Assembly: GCA_903834675.1 (NCBI GenBank)
Contig: CAILKC010000149.1
Coordinates: 1 to 5,840 of the forward strand
Length of the DNA stretch: 5,840 bases
Origin: an uncultured Victivallales bacterium
GTDB taxonomy: Bacteria > Verrucomicrobiota > Lentisphaeria > Oligosphaerales > JAFGRS01
Direction: 5' to 3'
The notes below the pieces were generated by a model, which saw only the letters and a program-made list of their open reading frames with translations, ran no database searches and was not told the DNA's origin. Made by a program: the position numbers and the translations under genes. Positions 1 through 5,769 of this stretch are shown here, one piece after another (the stretch's first letter is position 1; every line of letters begins with the position of its first letter).

Positions 1-219
1 CACCGCATCTCCACCGGGCATTCTGGAGATGCGCCTGGCCTCAGGCGCGGCGGTGGCCCCCCACCGCATTTCCATTCCCCTGGAGAGGCGCCTGGCCTCA
101 GGCGCGGCGGTGGCCCTCCACCGCATTTCCATTCCCCTGGAGATGCGCCTGGCCTCAGGCGCGGCGGTGGAGCCCACCGCATCTCCACCAAGCGGCGGTG
201 GAGCCCACCGCATCTCCAC
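1..219. repeat. GC-rich tandem repeat (57-bp unit) with internal hairpins
   Basis: Units beginning CACCGCAT start at 1, 62, 119, 175 and 205. The units starting at 62 and 119 are 57 and 56 bp and nearly identical, the first is a 61-bp variant, and the last two are shortened. Each long unit carries the same perfect 7-bp hairpin GCGCCTG-GCCT-CAGGCGC, at 31-48, 88-105 and 145-162, exactly 57 bp apart. Unit junctions form a second hairpin of the type GCGGTGG...CCACCGC. A 28-bp segment is repeated exactly at 161-188 and 192-219. The array may begin before the window. It lies directly 3' of the minus-strand wbaP gene, so it could be a transcript-end structure, or a minisatellite that expands and contracts by slippage. 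A plus-strand reading frame through it (29-223) only translates the repeat and is not a gene. Confidence 0.85.
194..210 (-). terminator. candidate hairpin 3' of wbaP
   Basis: GCGGTGG-AGC-CCACCGC is a perfect 7-bp stem with a 3-nt loop, beginning about 40 nt after the wbaP stop on the minus strand. No U-tract follows, so it is not a classical intrinsic terminator. It could protect the 3' end or assist termination, or simply be part of the tandem repeat in which it lies. Confidence 0.3.
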
Positions 220-248
220 ATGAAACCGCCCAGCTCGCTCTCTCTGGT

Positions 249-1709
249 TCAGTACGCGCCCTCGGCGCTGAGCACGGCGCGGCCGGTCCGCATGAGGATA
301 TACAGGTCAAGCCAGACGGACCAGTTACGTACGTAGAACGCATCCAATTCAGCGCGTTCCCGGAAGGACCGCGTATTGCGGCCGGAGACCTGCCAGAGGC
401 CGGTGAGGCCGGGATGCACGCGGGTGTAGAGGGAGAAGGCGGGGCCGTAGGAAGTGACCTCGGCAGCGACGATGGGGCGGGGGCCAACCAGGCTCATGTC
501 GCCGCGGATGACATTCCACACCTGGGGCAGTTCATCGAGGCTGAGGCGACGCAGCAGCCGGCCTACGGGGGTGACCCGCCGGTCGTTCCTGAGTTTGTGT
601 GTCCGGTCCCACTCTTGGCGAGCCTCCGGGGAGCCGGCCAGGTCGTCCGCGAGCAAGCGGTCTGCGTCGGTGTACATGGTGCGGAATTTCCACATGCGAA
701 ACGGCTTGCCGCCGCGGCCCAGCCTGGTCTGGCCGTAGAAGCCTGGCCCGGGCGAGGTCAGTCGTACGACGGCGGCGATGGTCAGGATCGCCGGCGCCAG
801 CGCCGCCAGGCAGACGACGCCGATGGCCAGGTCCGCGAAGCGCTTGCAGAGGCGAGGCACGGGGAGCAGCAGGTTCTGCCGTACTTCGAGGCCAAGAATC
901 GTCTCGATGCAGCGCGAGTTAGCCCAGACGGCGGCGTGGCCCAGCACCGCGGGGATGACGAGGATATGCTGGAAGGACCGGCCAATGCGTTCGATCAGGG
1001 CCAGCAGGTCTTCGCGGGTCTGGCTGGGGATGACGATGATGGCGTAGTTGACTCCCTGGGCCGCGAGGCGCTCCGGTGCATCCAGGCTGCAAGCGAGGGG
1101 CAGGCCGTGTAGGGCAGGAGCGCTGCCGTCACAGTTCGGCGGCACCACGGCACAGGGTTTGAGCCCATACTCGGGGTGCCGCTGCAGCACGTGCAGAACA
1201 TGGTCCAGGGCCTCGCCACCGCCAAAGATGACACAGGAGGCCCCCCACCAGGGGCGGCGCGCCAGCCAGGACCTGAGGCCGGCGCGGACGGCGGGCAGCA
1301 GCGCCAGACTCAGCATCCAGGCGATCAGGAAGACGGCCCGTGAGTATTGGCTGGAGGTCTTGGCAACGAAGGTGGCCGAGGCGAGCAGCAGGTAGCAGGT
1401 TGTCGTGGCAATGGTGCCGCGGCGGAGTTCCTCGGCCGGGCCCAGGCCCGCCCCCGGGTACAATGCTACGCCGTGGTACATGCCAACCAGGTCATAGGCG
1501 ATGATGAACAGCAGCAGGCACGGCCACAGTTGACCGTAGAGCGCCGGGTCGTAGCGTCCGCGGCAGGCCAGGTAGCCGTAGACGGCGATGGCATTGCACA
1601 GGGTCAGGGCAGCCAAGTCTGCTCCGGCGAGGGCAATGGCGGTCAGCCGCGGGCGGCAGAGTTGGGCTTGTGGCGGGGAATACGGCGCCCCCTGTGGCTG
1701 GCTAGTCAT
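249..1709 (-). CDS. wbaP: WbaP-like undecaprenyl-phosphate sugar (galactose) phosphotransferase
   Basis: This is the initiating enzyme of exopolysaccharide, capsule or O-antigen synthesis. It transfers a hexose-1-phosphate (galactose-1-P in characterised WbaP) from a UDP-sugar to undecaprenyl phosphate at the inner membrane. Residues below count from an upstream TTG at 1736. Hydrophobic helices lie near 31-58, 69-86, 110-125 and 133-150. A Rossmann-like central domain begins with FGGGE (171-175). The WbaP-type linker ILGLEVRQNLL (280-290) follows. A re-entrant helix near 303-325 contains Pro315. The catalytic domain shows SPGPGFYGQTRLGRGGKPF (328-346), KFRTM (350-354), SLDELPQ with the Asp-Glu pair at 401-402, SLVGPRP (415-421) and HPGLTGLWQVSGR (441-453). 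The C-terminus WLDLYILMRTG...EGAY is typical of the WbaP branch. Length (about 486-495) is normal for the family and the gene looks intact. I chose the ATG at 1709; the TTG at 1736 is also open, and neither has a strong ribosome-binding site. Donor-sugar specificity is inferred from family resemblance only. Confidence 0.93.
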   Translation of the reverse strand: MTSQPQGAPYSPPQAQLCRPRLTAIALAGADLAALTLCNAIAVYGYLACRGRYDPALYGQLWPCLLLFIIAYDLVGMYHGVALYPGAGLGPAEELRRGTIATTTCYLLLASATFVAKTSSQYSRAVFLIAWMLSLALLPAVRAGLRSWLARRPWWGASCVIFGGGEALDHVLHVLQRHPEYGLKPCAVVPPNCDGSAPALHGLPLACSLDAPERLAAQGVNYAIIVIPSQTREDLLALIERIGRSFQHILVIPAVLGHAAVWANSRCIETILGLEVRQNLLLPVPRLCKRFADLAIGVVCLAALAPAILTIAAVVRLTSPGPGFYGQTRLGRGGKPFRMWKFRTMYTDADRLLADDLAGSPEARQEWDRTHKLRNDRRVTPVGRLLRRLSLDELPQVWNVIRGDMSLVGPRPIVAAEVTSYGPAFSLYTRVHPGLTGLWQVSGRNTRSFRERAELDAFYVRNWSVWLDLYILMRTGRAVLSAEGAY

Positions 1710-1759
1710 GGGTACGGCCGCTTTCGTCTCCCGCAACGCGGAGGCGCGGTTACCGACGG

Positions 1760-1783
1760 ACCGGCGCTTTAGCCGGCGCCGGT
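1760..1783. promoter_or_regulatory. GC-rich hairpin/palindrome in divergent intergenic region
   Basis: ACCGGCGC (1760-1767) pairs perfectly with GCGCCGGT (1776-1783) across an 8-nt loop, and a 10-bp perfect palindrome CCGGCGCCGG lies at 1773-1782. It sits between the divergent wbaP (minus) and the small membrane-protein gene (plus), where an operator shared by both promoters could lie. No clear -35/-10 pair was found nearby; an AT-rich patch CTATTATACC at 1819-1828 is the best -10 candidate for the plus-strand gene. Chance occurrence in GC-rich DNA is possible. Confidence 0.3.
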
Positions 1784-1873
1784 TGCAAGGTGGCGACGCC
1801 TATCTACATTGGCAAGGGCTATTATACCGCGTACGTCGGGCGGCACAACGAGCGACTGGTGGAGACGAAGATC

Positions 1874-2065
1874 ATGACAACCGTGCTGATTGTGGTCGTA
1901 GTGGTGGCGCTGGTCGTGCTGATCGTCCGTGGGCTCTGGCGTGCCACTGCCGTACAGAAGGGCACCGGTTGTCCGTGCTGCGACAAGGCCATGGGGGTTG
2001 GGCACGAGCATGCTGGCGCCGGAGACAAGCAAGACGGCAAGAGCAAACCGACGTGCAAGGCCTGA
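1874..2065 (+). CDS. small Cys-rich single-pass membrane protein
   Basis: The product is 63 residues. Residues about 2-18 (TTVLIVVVVVALVVLIV) form one transmembrane helix, followed by basic residues and a soluble tail holding GCPCC, a His pair in GHEH, and KPTC near the C-terminus. The Cys and His pattern suggests metal or iron-sulfur binding, or redox activity. The layout (N-terminal helix, basic linker, clustered cysteines) resembles the small FeoB-associated Cys-rich membrane proteins, but no feoA or feoB gene is in view, so this is only a resemblance. I chose the ATG at 1874 because GGAG (1861-1864) lies 9 nt upstream. The frame is open to an ATG at 1790, but that would put 28 polar residues before the helix and lacks a comparable site. 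It is transcribed divergently from wbaP, and a long inverted-repeat element begins 8 nt after its stop. Confidence 0.6.
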   Translation: MTTVLIVVVVVALVVLIVRGLWRATAVQKGTGCPCCDKAMGVGHEHAGAGDKQDGKSKPTCKA

Positions 2066-2072
2066 CGCATCG

Positions 2073-2185
2073 CTGGAGCCCGCGCCGCCAAGCCCGTTTC
2101 GGGTCCGCCGCGGCGGATCGCGGTAGCCGCCGTCGGCAAGACCCCCACACAACGGCGGTCATGTTGCGCGTTTGGTTATGTTGCG
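2073..2185 (+). repeat. left copy of long inverted repeat
   Basis: It is the inverted counterpart of 2574-2674. The best-conserved part begins at GTAGCCGCCGTC, runs through GCAAGACCCCC, and ends GTTGCG. It contains a stem CCGCCGT (2127-2133) with ACGGCGG (2152-2158) around an 18-nt loop, and the 9-bp direct repeat ATGTTGCGC at 2161-2169 and 2178-2186. The outer part carries two further palindromes, CCCG-TTT-CGGG (2093-2103) and the perfect 14-bp TCCGCCGCGGCGGA (2104-2117). This copy is about 12 bp longer than the right one, the difference falling in that outer part. It could end transcription of the upstream small gene, although no U-tract follows the stem. Confidence 0.8.
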
Positions 2186-2457
2186 CCAGGCGGTCTGGCA
2201 GCTTTGTTGTTGCGGTTGCCAGTCAGCATTTGGCAACCTACCGAGCTCTGCCGCTCGATGCTCCGCCCCAGCGCGACGATGCATGACTCCGGCAAGGCTC
2301 TGGGAAGATGCGCCAACCTGCGCACCCGACCCAAGTAGAGGAACCGCTTCCTGACCAACTCCGCGCTCACACTGCGGATGGTCAGGGCGTAGTGCCGATA
2401 GCGCTCGCGAAGAGTGGCAAGCGTCATCACCGGGCCATCTGCGACTGCGACGGCCAT
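2176..2457 (-). CDS. hypothetical 93-aa protein, possible truncated recombinase N-terminus
   Basis: I do not recognise this with confidence. The ATG at 2457 is preceded by GGAAAGGA at 8-nt spacing, a good ribosome-binding site. The first half (MTLATLRERYRHYAL...SAELVRKRFLYLGRV) is a basic, helical stretch faintly like the core-binding N-terminal domain of tyrosine recombinases. The second half is polar and low in recognisable pattern, and the frame ends inside the left inverted repeat. No catalytic Arg/His/Tyr motifs are present in this or the other minus-strand frames nearby. If the likeness is real, this is a remnant lacking the catalytic domain. It may equally be a small DNA-binding protein or a fortuitous frame. 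The inverted repeats on both sides and the palindrome at its start argue that it belongs to the enclosed element rather than to the neighbouring genes. Confidence 0.35.
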   Translation of the reverse strand: MAVAVADGPVMTLATLRERYRHYALTIRSVSAELVRKRFLYLGRVRRLAHLPRALPESCIVALGRSIERQSSVGCQMLTGNRNNKAARPPGAT

Positions 2458-2467
2458 GATGCACGTC

Positions 2468-2493
2468 CTTTCCGTGACTTGGGTCACGGAAAG
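2468..2493 (-). promoter_or_regulatory. 11-bp perfect palindrome overlapping the ribosome-binding region
   Basis: CTTTCCGTGAC (2468-2478) and GTCACGGAAAG (2483-2493) are perfect inverted repeats with a 4-nt centre. On the minus strand the 3' arm ends in GGAAAG, which continues into the GGAAAGGA site of the 93-codon ORF, whose ATG is at 2457. In RNA the Shine-Dalgarno bases would be mostly paired within this stem; in DNA the palindrome could be a dimeric operator. Either reading points to control of that ORF. Confidence 0.6.
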
Positions 2494-2573
2494 AATATGC
2501 CCGTCGGCACCCTCGCCTGAGGTTGCGTAGAACAGAGCCACATCCCATCAAGCGTGCGTGGCAGGCGCAGCAA

Positions 2574-2674
2574 CGCAACCTAACCCAACGCGCAACCTTA
2601 CCGCCGTCTCGGGGGTCTTGCAGACGGCGGCTACCGTGAACCCGCCCGCAAGGGGTTGGCGGGGCGGGGTCCAG
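2574..2674 (-). repeat. right copy of long inverted repeat
   Basis: Read on the minus strand this matches 2073-2185 from CTGGA...CCCGC...CCGCCAA through GTAGCCGCCGTC, GCAAGACCCCC and GCGCGTT to GTTGCG. About 52 of 61 positions in the inner part agree by eye. It contains a perfect 9-bp stem, CCGCCGTCT (2601-2609) with AGACGGCGG (2622-2630), around a 12-nt loop. It begins 19 nt after the stop of the GH78-like gene, in the same orientation relative to that gene as the left copy has to the small membrane-protein gene. It could therefore serve as a transcript-end hairpin as well as an element terminus. Confidence 0.8.
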
Positions 2675-2693
2675 GGCCAGACGCGGGGCGGGG

Positions 2694-5567
2694 TCACGGC
2701 TCCGCGATCCTCGGTTCGGCGAGAATGCTCACCGTATCGCTGACGTGGATCAGCGCGGTCTCCACGATGCCGGGCGGCAGGACCGGAATCACCTCCAGCG
2801 GATGCGTGGCGTCGATCATGGCCTCGAACTCGCCGGTCTCGCGGAAATGCCAGTCTACCGTAATGTGGCCGTGCGGGGTCGGGATGCGCGCCTTGACCCA
2901 GTCAGTCATACCGAGCAGGGGGTTAAAGTACGCCATCCCAAAGCCCGGCACGGCCGGACGGATGCCGGCCAACTCCGTGCAGAGGTAGGCATTGGGCGAG
3001 ACGCCGTAACCGTGGCAGGTGCTGCACGACGGCACGTCGGCGGAACGCCGCTCCGGGTCGAAGAGCTCCCACCAGGTCGTCGCACCACGCTGCAGCATCT
3101 GCCCCCAGTACCAGCGAATCAGCTTCATCGCCCAATCCCGGCGCTCCAAGGCAAAGGCCGCCTCCAGAACGAAGTACTTGAAGAAGGGGTTGTTGGCGTC
3201 ACCGGCGGAGAACAACTCGTAGGGCGATTCATCGCAGAAGAGCTTGTCGAAGACAGCCCCGTACTGCTCGGGCTCGGCGATGCCCCCGTAGATGGCCAGC
3301 ACATTCGTCTGCCAAGAACAGAACTCGCTCGCCTGACCGTCGTTCCAGCCGTCCGAGAAGAGCCCGCGTTGCTCATCCCAGGCCAACTGGCGGACCGTCT
3401 GCGCCACCCGGCCGGCACGGCGGCGCAGAGCCGCTGCACGCTCCACCTGCCCCGCCTGATTGAATAACCAAGCGCCGCTGAGCAGGGCCCGACAGTAGAT
3501 CGCGTTCAGACCCGTCACAATGCCTTCACGATCGATATCCCCGTGATCCAGGAAACAATACGCCCCACAGGACTGGTGCAAGTTGGCGAGAACCTCGCGC
3601 CCGCTCAGGGCGACGCTGTGGTAGTAGTCCAGCAGGCGCTGCAGGGTGGGCAGCATCCGTTCCAGCAGTGCCTCGTCTCCGGTGTAGAGGTAATGCCGCT
3701 GCAGCCACACGGGCCAGGCCAGCGAGTAGTCCGGCATGTGCAGGAACATGTCGCTGGGGCAGACGGCATTCATCTCGCCGGTTTCAAACTGGACTCGGGC
3801 GAACTCCTCGATCGACTTGCCGGCCAGATCGTAGGCCCCAAAAGTGTGGTAGCCGGCCCATGACTGAATCATGGCATCGGTGATGTACTGCGTCTGGTCC
3901 TTCGCCGGGCTATCGAGGAAATGCACCTGCATCGTACTGCTCAGCGTCCGTCGGCCGGTTTCCCAGATGTCATTGAGCACCGAGTCTGAACAGGAAAAGG
4001 CGCCCGGGGACGGGAAGTCGCACTCGCGGACACACAATCCAACGCCGCTGACGTGGATGACGTCAACAGACTTCCGGGCCAGAAGCATCAGATATCGCAA
4101 CCCCCGGGGTTGACACCCCCGCCAGGTGGAAACCCCCGCCCCCATGATCAGGGTACTGACACAGCGCCGCCCCTCGAGGATGACCGGCACCTGCCAATTC
4201 ACAAAGTGCTCCCCCCAGATCACGTCCAGAACGTCGTCATCGCCGCCCCTCACCGTCAGTTCCGGACAGCCATACATCGTGTGGCCGAAATCCAGCACGA
4301 TGTACTCGCCTTCGCGCAAGGCCACCCGGTCCAGCGGCGGCAGGCGGACCTCGGAAACCACCTCGAAAGCCCAGGTGCTGAGCACGGCGGCCACGTCCAC
4401 GGGCGCCGCGAGGGCCGGGTCGAAGGCGGCGCGCGGCAGCGAGCCCAACTCCACGTTCCCCGAGAGCAGTGGCAGCGGCGTGCGGAAAGGCCCAAACAAC
4501 GACCACCCCGCGGGCGCCTGGTCCTCGGCGCCACGCCGGAAAATCAGCAGGCCAGGATCGACTTCCGGCAACACCAGCGACATCCCCGCACTCTCCCGTT
4601 CGACCTGCTGGCCGAGCACGAGCCGGTTCCAGCCCCGGTGCAGCGGGATCACGGCCTCAGGGGGGGCCAAGTCCGCCTGCCCAAAACAAGGCTGACGACT
4701 CCGGTTCAGGTCGGCCCGCGGCGGCAACGGCTGCACCCCCTGCGCATTGACCTGCAGGCCATTGGCAAAGAGCCGATAGGGATCATCCGCATACACGTCC
4801 ACCGCCAGATCGACGTCTTGCTCGCTATAAAGGAAGGTCTCAGCGACGTAGACGCCGCCGCCGCGCTCGCGGGCCAGATGGCCGAAGGAGACCCACGAGC
4901 CTGCCGTCGCGGCTTTCCCACTGCCCCGACAAAGGACCGCGGTGGGGCTGCGATGCTCAATACTCCACTGCGGACTGACGACGGCCTCCAGCCGCCCCTC
5001 CGTAGCGGACAGCTTCTCCACCAGGTCAGGAGCCCGCCAGGTGCGGGCATTGAACTCCTTGTTCTGCCAACCTTCAGGGTATAGCCCCAGGTCGACACAC
5101 TCCGCAAACGCCCCAGACTGAGAGGAACGCGGCTGATTGGGCAGAAAGCAGTCGCCCTCTTTGCACAACCACGAATCGTCGGTCCAGACCGAGGGTTCAC
5201 CGTTGATGTCAAGCTGCATCCACAGCCCGCACGGGTGTCGGCGCGACCCGAAGCGTGAGACGCTGGTATTGTGCGCCAAGACCGCAATGCTGTTCTTGCC
5301 GGTCTCCACCAGAAAGCCCACATCCAGACAGGCAACGTACGCATGTTCACTGGGGCTGGGTGGGGGGCCGAAGGCGATATACCGCCCATTGATGTAGAGA
5401 TGAAACCGGGTCCGCGCCGTGATCCACAGCTCTGCCGAGGCCGGCGTCTCGTACAGCGTCACCTCGCGGCGGAAGAAAACGTAACTCTCCAGCCGGTCGG
5501 TACCGTGCCCCAGCCAGATCCACTTACCGCGTACTTCCTGCGGCAGCACATACTCGCGCATCGACAT
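2694..5567 (-). CDS. GH78-like alpha-L-rhamnosidase, cytoplasmic
   Basis: This 957-residue protein would hydrolyse terminal alpha-L-rhamnose from glycans or glycosides by an inverting mechanism. It has no signal peptide or membrane helix, so it probably acts in the cytoplasm on imported material. An N-terminal beta-sandwich (about 14-135, with YINGRYIAFGPPPS at 58-71) is followed by a second beta-rich module (about 235-335). A GH78-type beta domain follows (about 395-515). The (alpha/alpha)6 barrel (about 520-870) contains DSPAKDQTQYITDA (552-565), FLDHGDIDREGIVTGLNAIY (672-691), TTWWE (830-834) and CHGYGVSP (851-858). The C-terminal sandwich (about 875-945) has TPHGHITVDW. Family catalysis uses Asp/Glu residues in a D-P-RE-Q...D motif plus a later Glu. 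Here D552, D564 and E834 are present, but the usual general-acid Glu position appears to be D557. The ATG at 5567 has AGGA 9 nt upstream; a second ATG at 5561 has GGGAG at 6 nt and may be the true start. A minus-strand TTATTA-type AT patch (5594-5599) is the only promoter hint. Confidence 0.88.
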   Translation of the reverse strand: MSMREYVLPQEVRGKWIWLGHGTDRLESYVFFRREVTLYETPASAELWITARTRFHLYINGRYIAFGPPPSPSEHAYVACLDVGFLVETGKNSIAVLAHNTSVSRFGSRRHPCGLWMQLDINGEPSVWTDDSWLCKEGDCFLPNQPRSSQSGAFAECVDLGLYPEGWQNKEFNARTWRAPDLVEKLSATEGRLEAVVSPQWSIEHRSPTAVLCRGSGKAATAGSWVSFGHLARERGGGVYVAETFLYSEQDVDLAVDVYADDPYRLFANGLQVNAQGVQPLPPRADLNRSRQPCFGQADLAPPEAVIPLHRGWNRLVLGQQVERESAGMSLVLPEVDPGLLIFRRGAEDQAPAGWSLFGPFRTPLPLLSGNVELGSLPRAAFDPALAAPVDVAAVLSTWAFEVVSEVRLPPLDRVALREGEYIVLDFGHTMYGCPELTVRGGDDDVLDVIWGEHFVNWQVPVILEGRRCVSTLIMGAGVSTWRGCQPRGLRYLMLLARKSVDVIHVSGVGLCVRECDFPSPGAFSCSDSVLNDIWETGRRTLSSTMQVHFLDSPAKDQTQYITDAMIQSWAGYHTFGAYDLAGKSIEEFARVQFETGEMNAVCPSDMFLHMPDYSLAWPVWLQRHYLYTGDEALLERMLPTLQRLLDYYHSVALSGREVLANLHQSCGAYCFLDHGDIDREGIVTGLNAIYCRALLSGAWLFNQAGQVERAAALRRRAGRVAQTVRQLAWDEQRGLFSDGWNDGQASEFCSWQTNVLAIYGGIAEPEQYGAVFDKLFCDESPYELFSAGDANNPFFKYFVLEAAFALERRDWAMKLIRWYWGQMLQRGATTWWELFDPERRSADVPSCSTCHGYGVSPNAYLCTELAGIRPAVPGFGMAYFNPLLGMTDWVKARIPTPHGHITVDWHFRETGEFEAMIDATHPLEVIPVLPPGIVETALIHVSDTVSILAEPRIAEP

Positions 5568-5632
5568 CTCCCGGAGTCCTGGCCGCGGCTTCGTTATTAC
5601 CGCCTCCAGGCAGGGTGAAGACCAACAACCAT

Positions 5633-5753
5633 AGGCTCTTGCAGAACCTCAGAACGGCTCGCTGAGACCGCTCGCTCTCCACGGGTTGCGCGGCCTCGAC
5701 GACCTCACGCTGGAGGGCGAGACGCTAGCGAGCCGAGGGCTCGGCAAGAGCCT
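5633..5753. repeat. 121-bp imperfect palindrome (extragenic hairpin)
   Basis: The outer arms AGGCTCTTGC (5633-5642) and GCAAGAGCCT (5744-5753) are perfect complements. Further in, GGCTCGCT pairs with AGCGAGCC, and CTCGCTCTCC (5671-5680) pairs with GGAGGGCGAG with one mismatch, leaving a loop of about 31 nt (5681-5711). Small unequal internal bulges break the stem. It lies between the putative end of an upstream minus-strand gene (stop at 5770) and the GH78-like gene start (5567). It could end transcription of the first, lie in the leader of the second, or be a REP- or MITE-like element. No ORF is evident inside it. Confidence 0.75.
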
Positions 5754-5769
5754 CACCCGATAGGAGATA

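Larger units (their letters stand above)
2073..2674. mobile_element. putative inverted-repeat-bounded cassette (about 600 bp)
   Basis: Two long imperfect inverted repeats, 2073-2185 and 2574-2674, enclose about 390 bp with one minus-strand ORF (2176-2457) and a regulatory palindrome (2468-2493). This layout fits a small or degenerate mobile element, or a non-autonomous derivative. The block fits tightly between the stop of the small membrane-protein gene (8 nt away) and the stop of the GH78-like gene (19 nt away). I could not identify convincing target-site duplications; a shared GACGC in the flanks is too short to count. The alternative is that the two repeats are the same 3'-end element placed independently after two convergent genes, since each has the same orientation relative to its upstream gene. 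Confidence 0.4.

Noticed and set aside
1..219. CRISPR array
   Set aside because: The units are contiguous near-identical repeats without unique spacers, and no cas genes are present.
29..223. Short repetitive plus-strand ORF
   Set aside because: It only translates the tandem repeat, starts within it and has no ribosome-binding site.
198..1112. Long plus-strand open frame opposite wbaP
   Set aside because: The opposite strand encodes a complete WbaP-like protein with all family motifs; the plus frame has no recognisable domain and is a GC-rich antisense shadow.
2159..2578. 139-codon minus-strand frame across the cassette
   Set aside because: It runs through the inverted repeats and the palindrome, has no ribosome-binding site, and its product is Arg/Cys/Ser-rich without pattern; the overlapping frame from 2457 has a better start.
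2574..2674. Integron attC site
   Set aside because: A GTTGGGT string resembles the R' core, but the paired complementary core and the usual L-site arrangement are not found, and both copies face each other rather than lying in tandem.
4053..5084. Long plus-strand open frame opposite the GH78-like gene
   Set aside because: Its product is low-complexity, rich in Pro, Arg, Gln and His without any domain, and lies wholly antisense to a well-supported enzyme.
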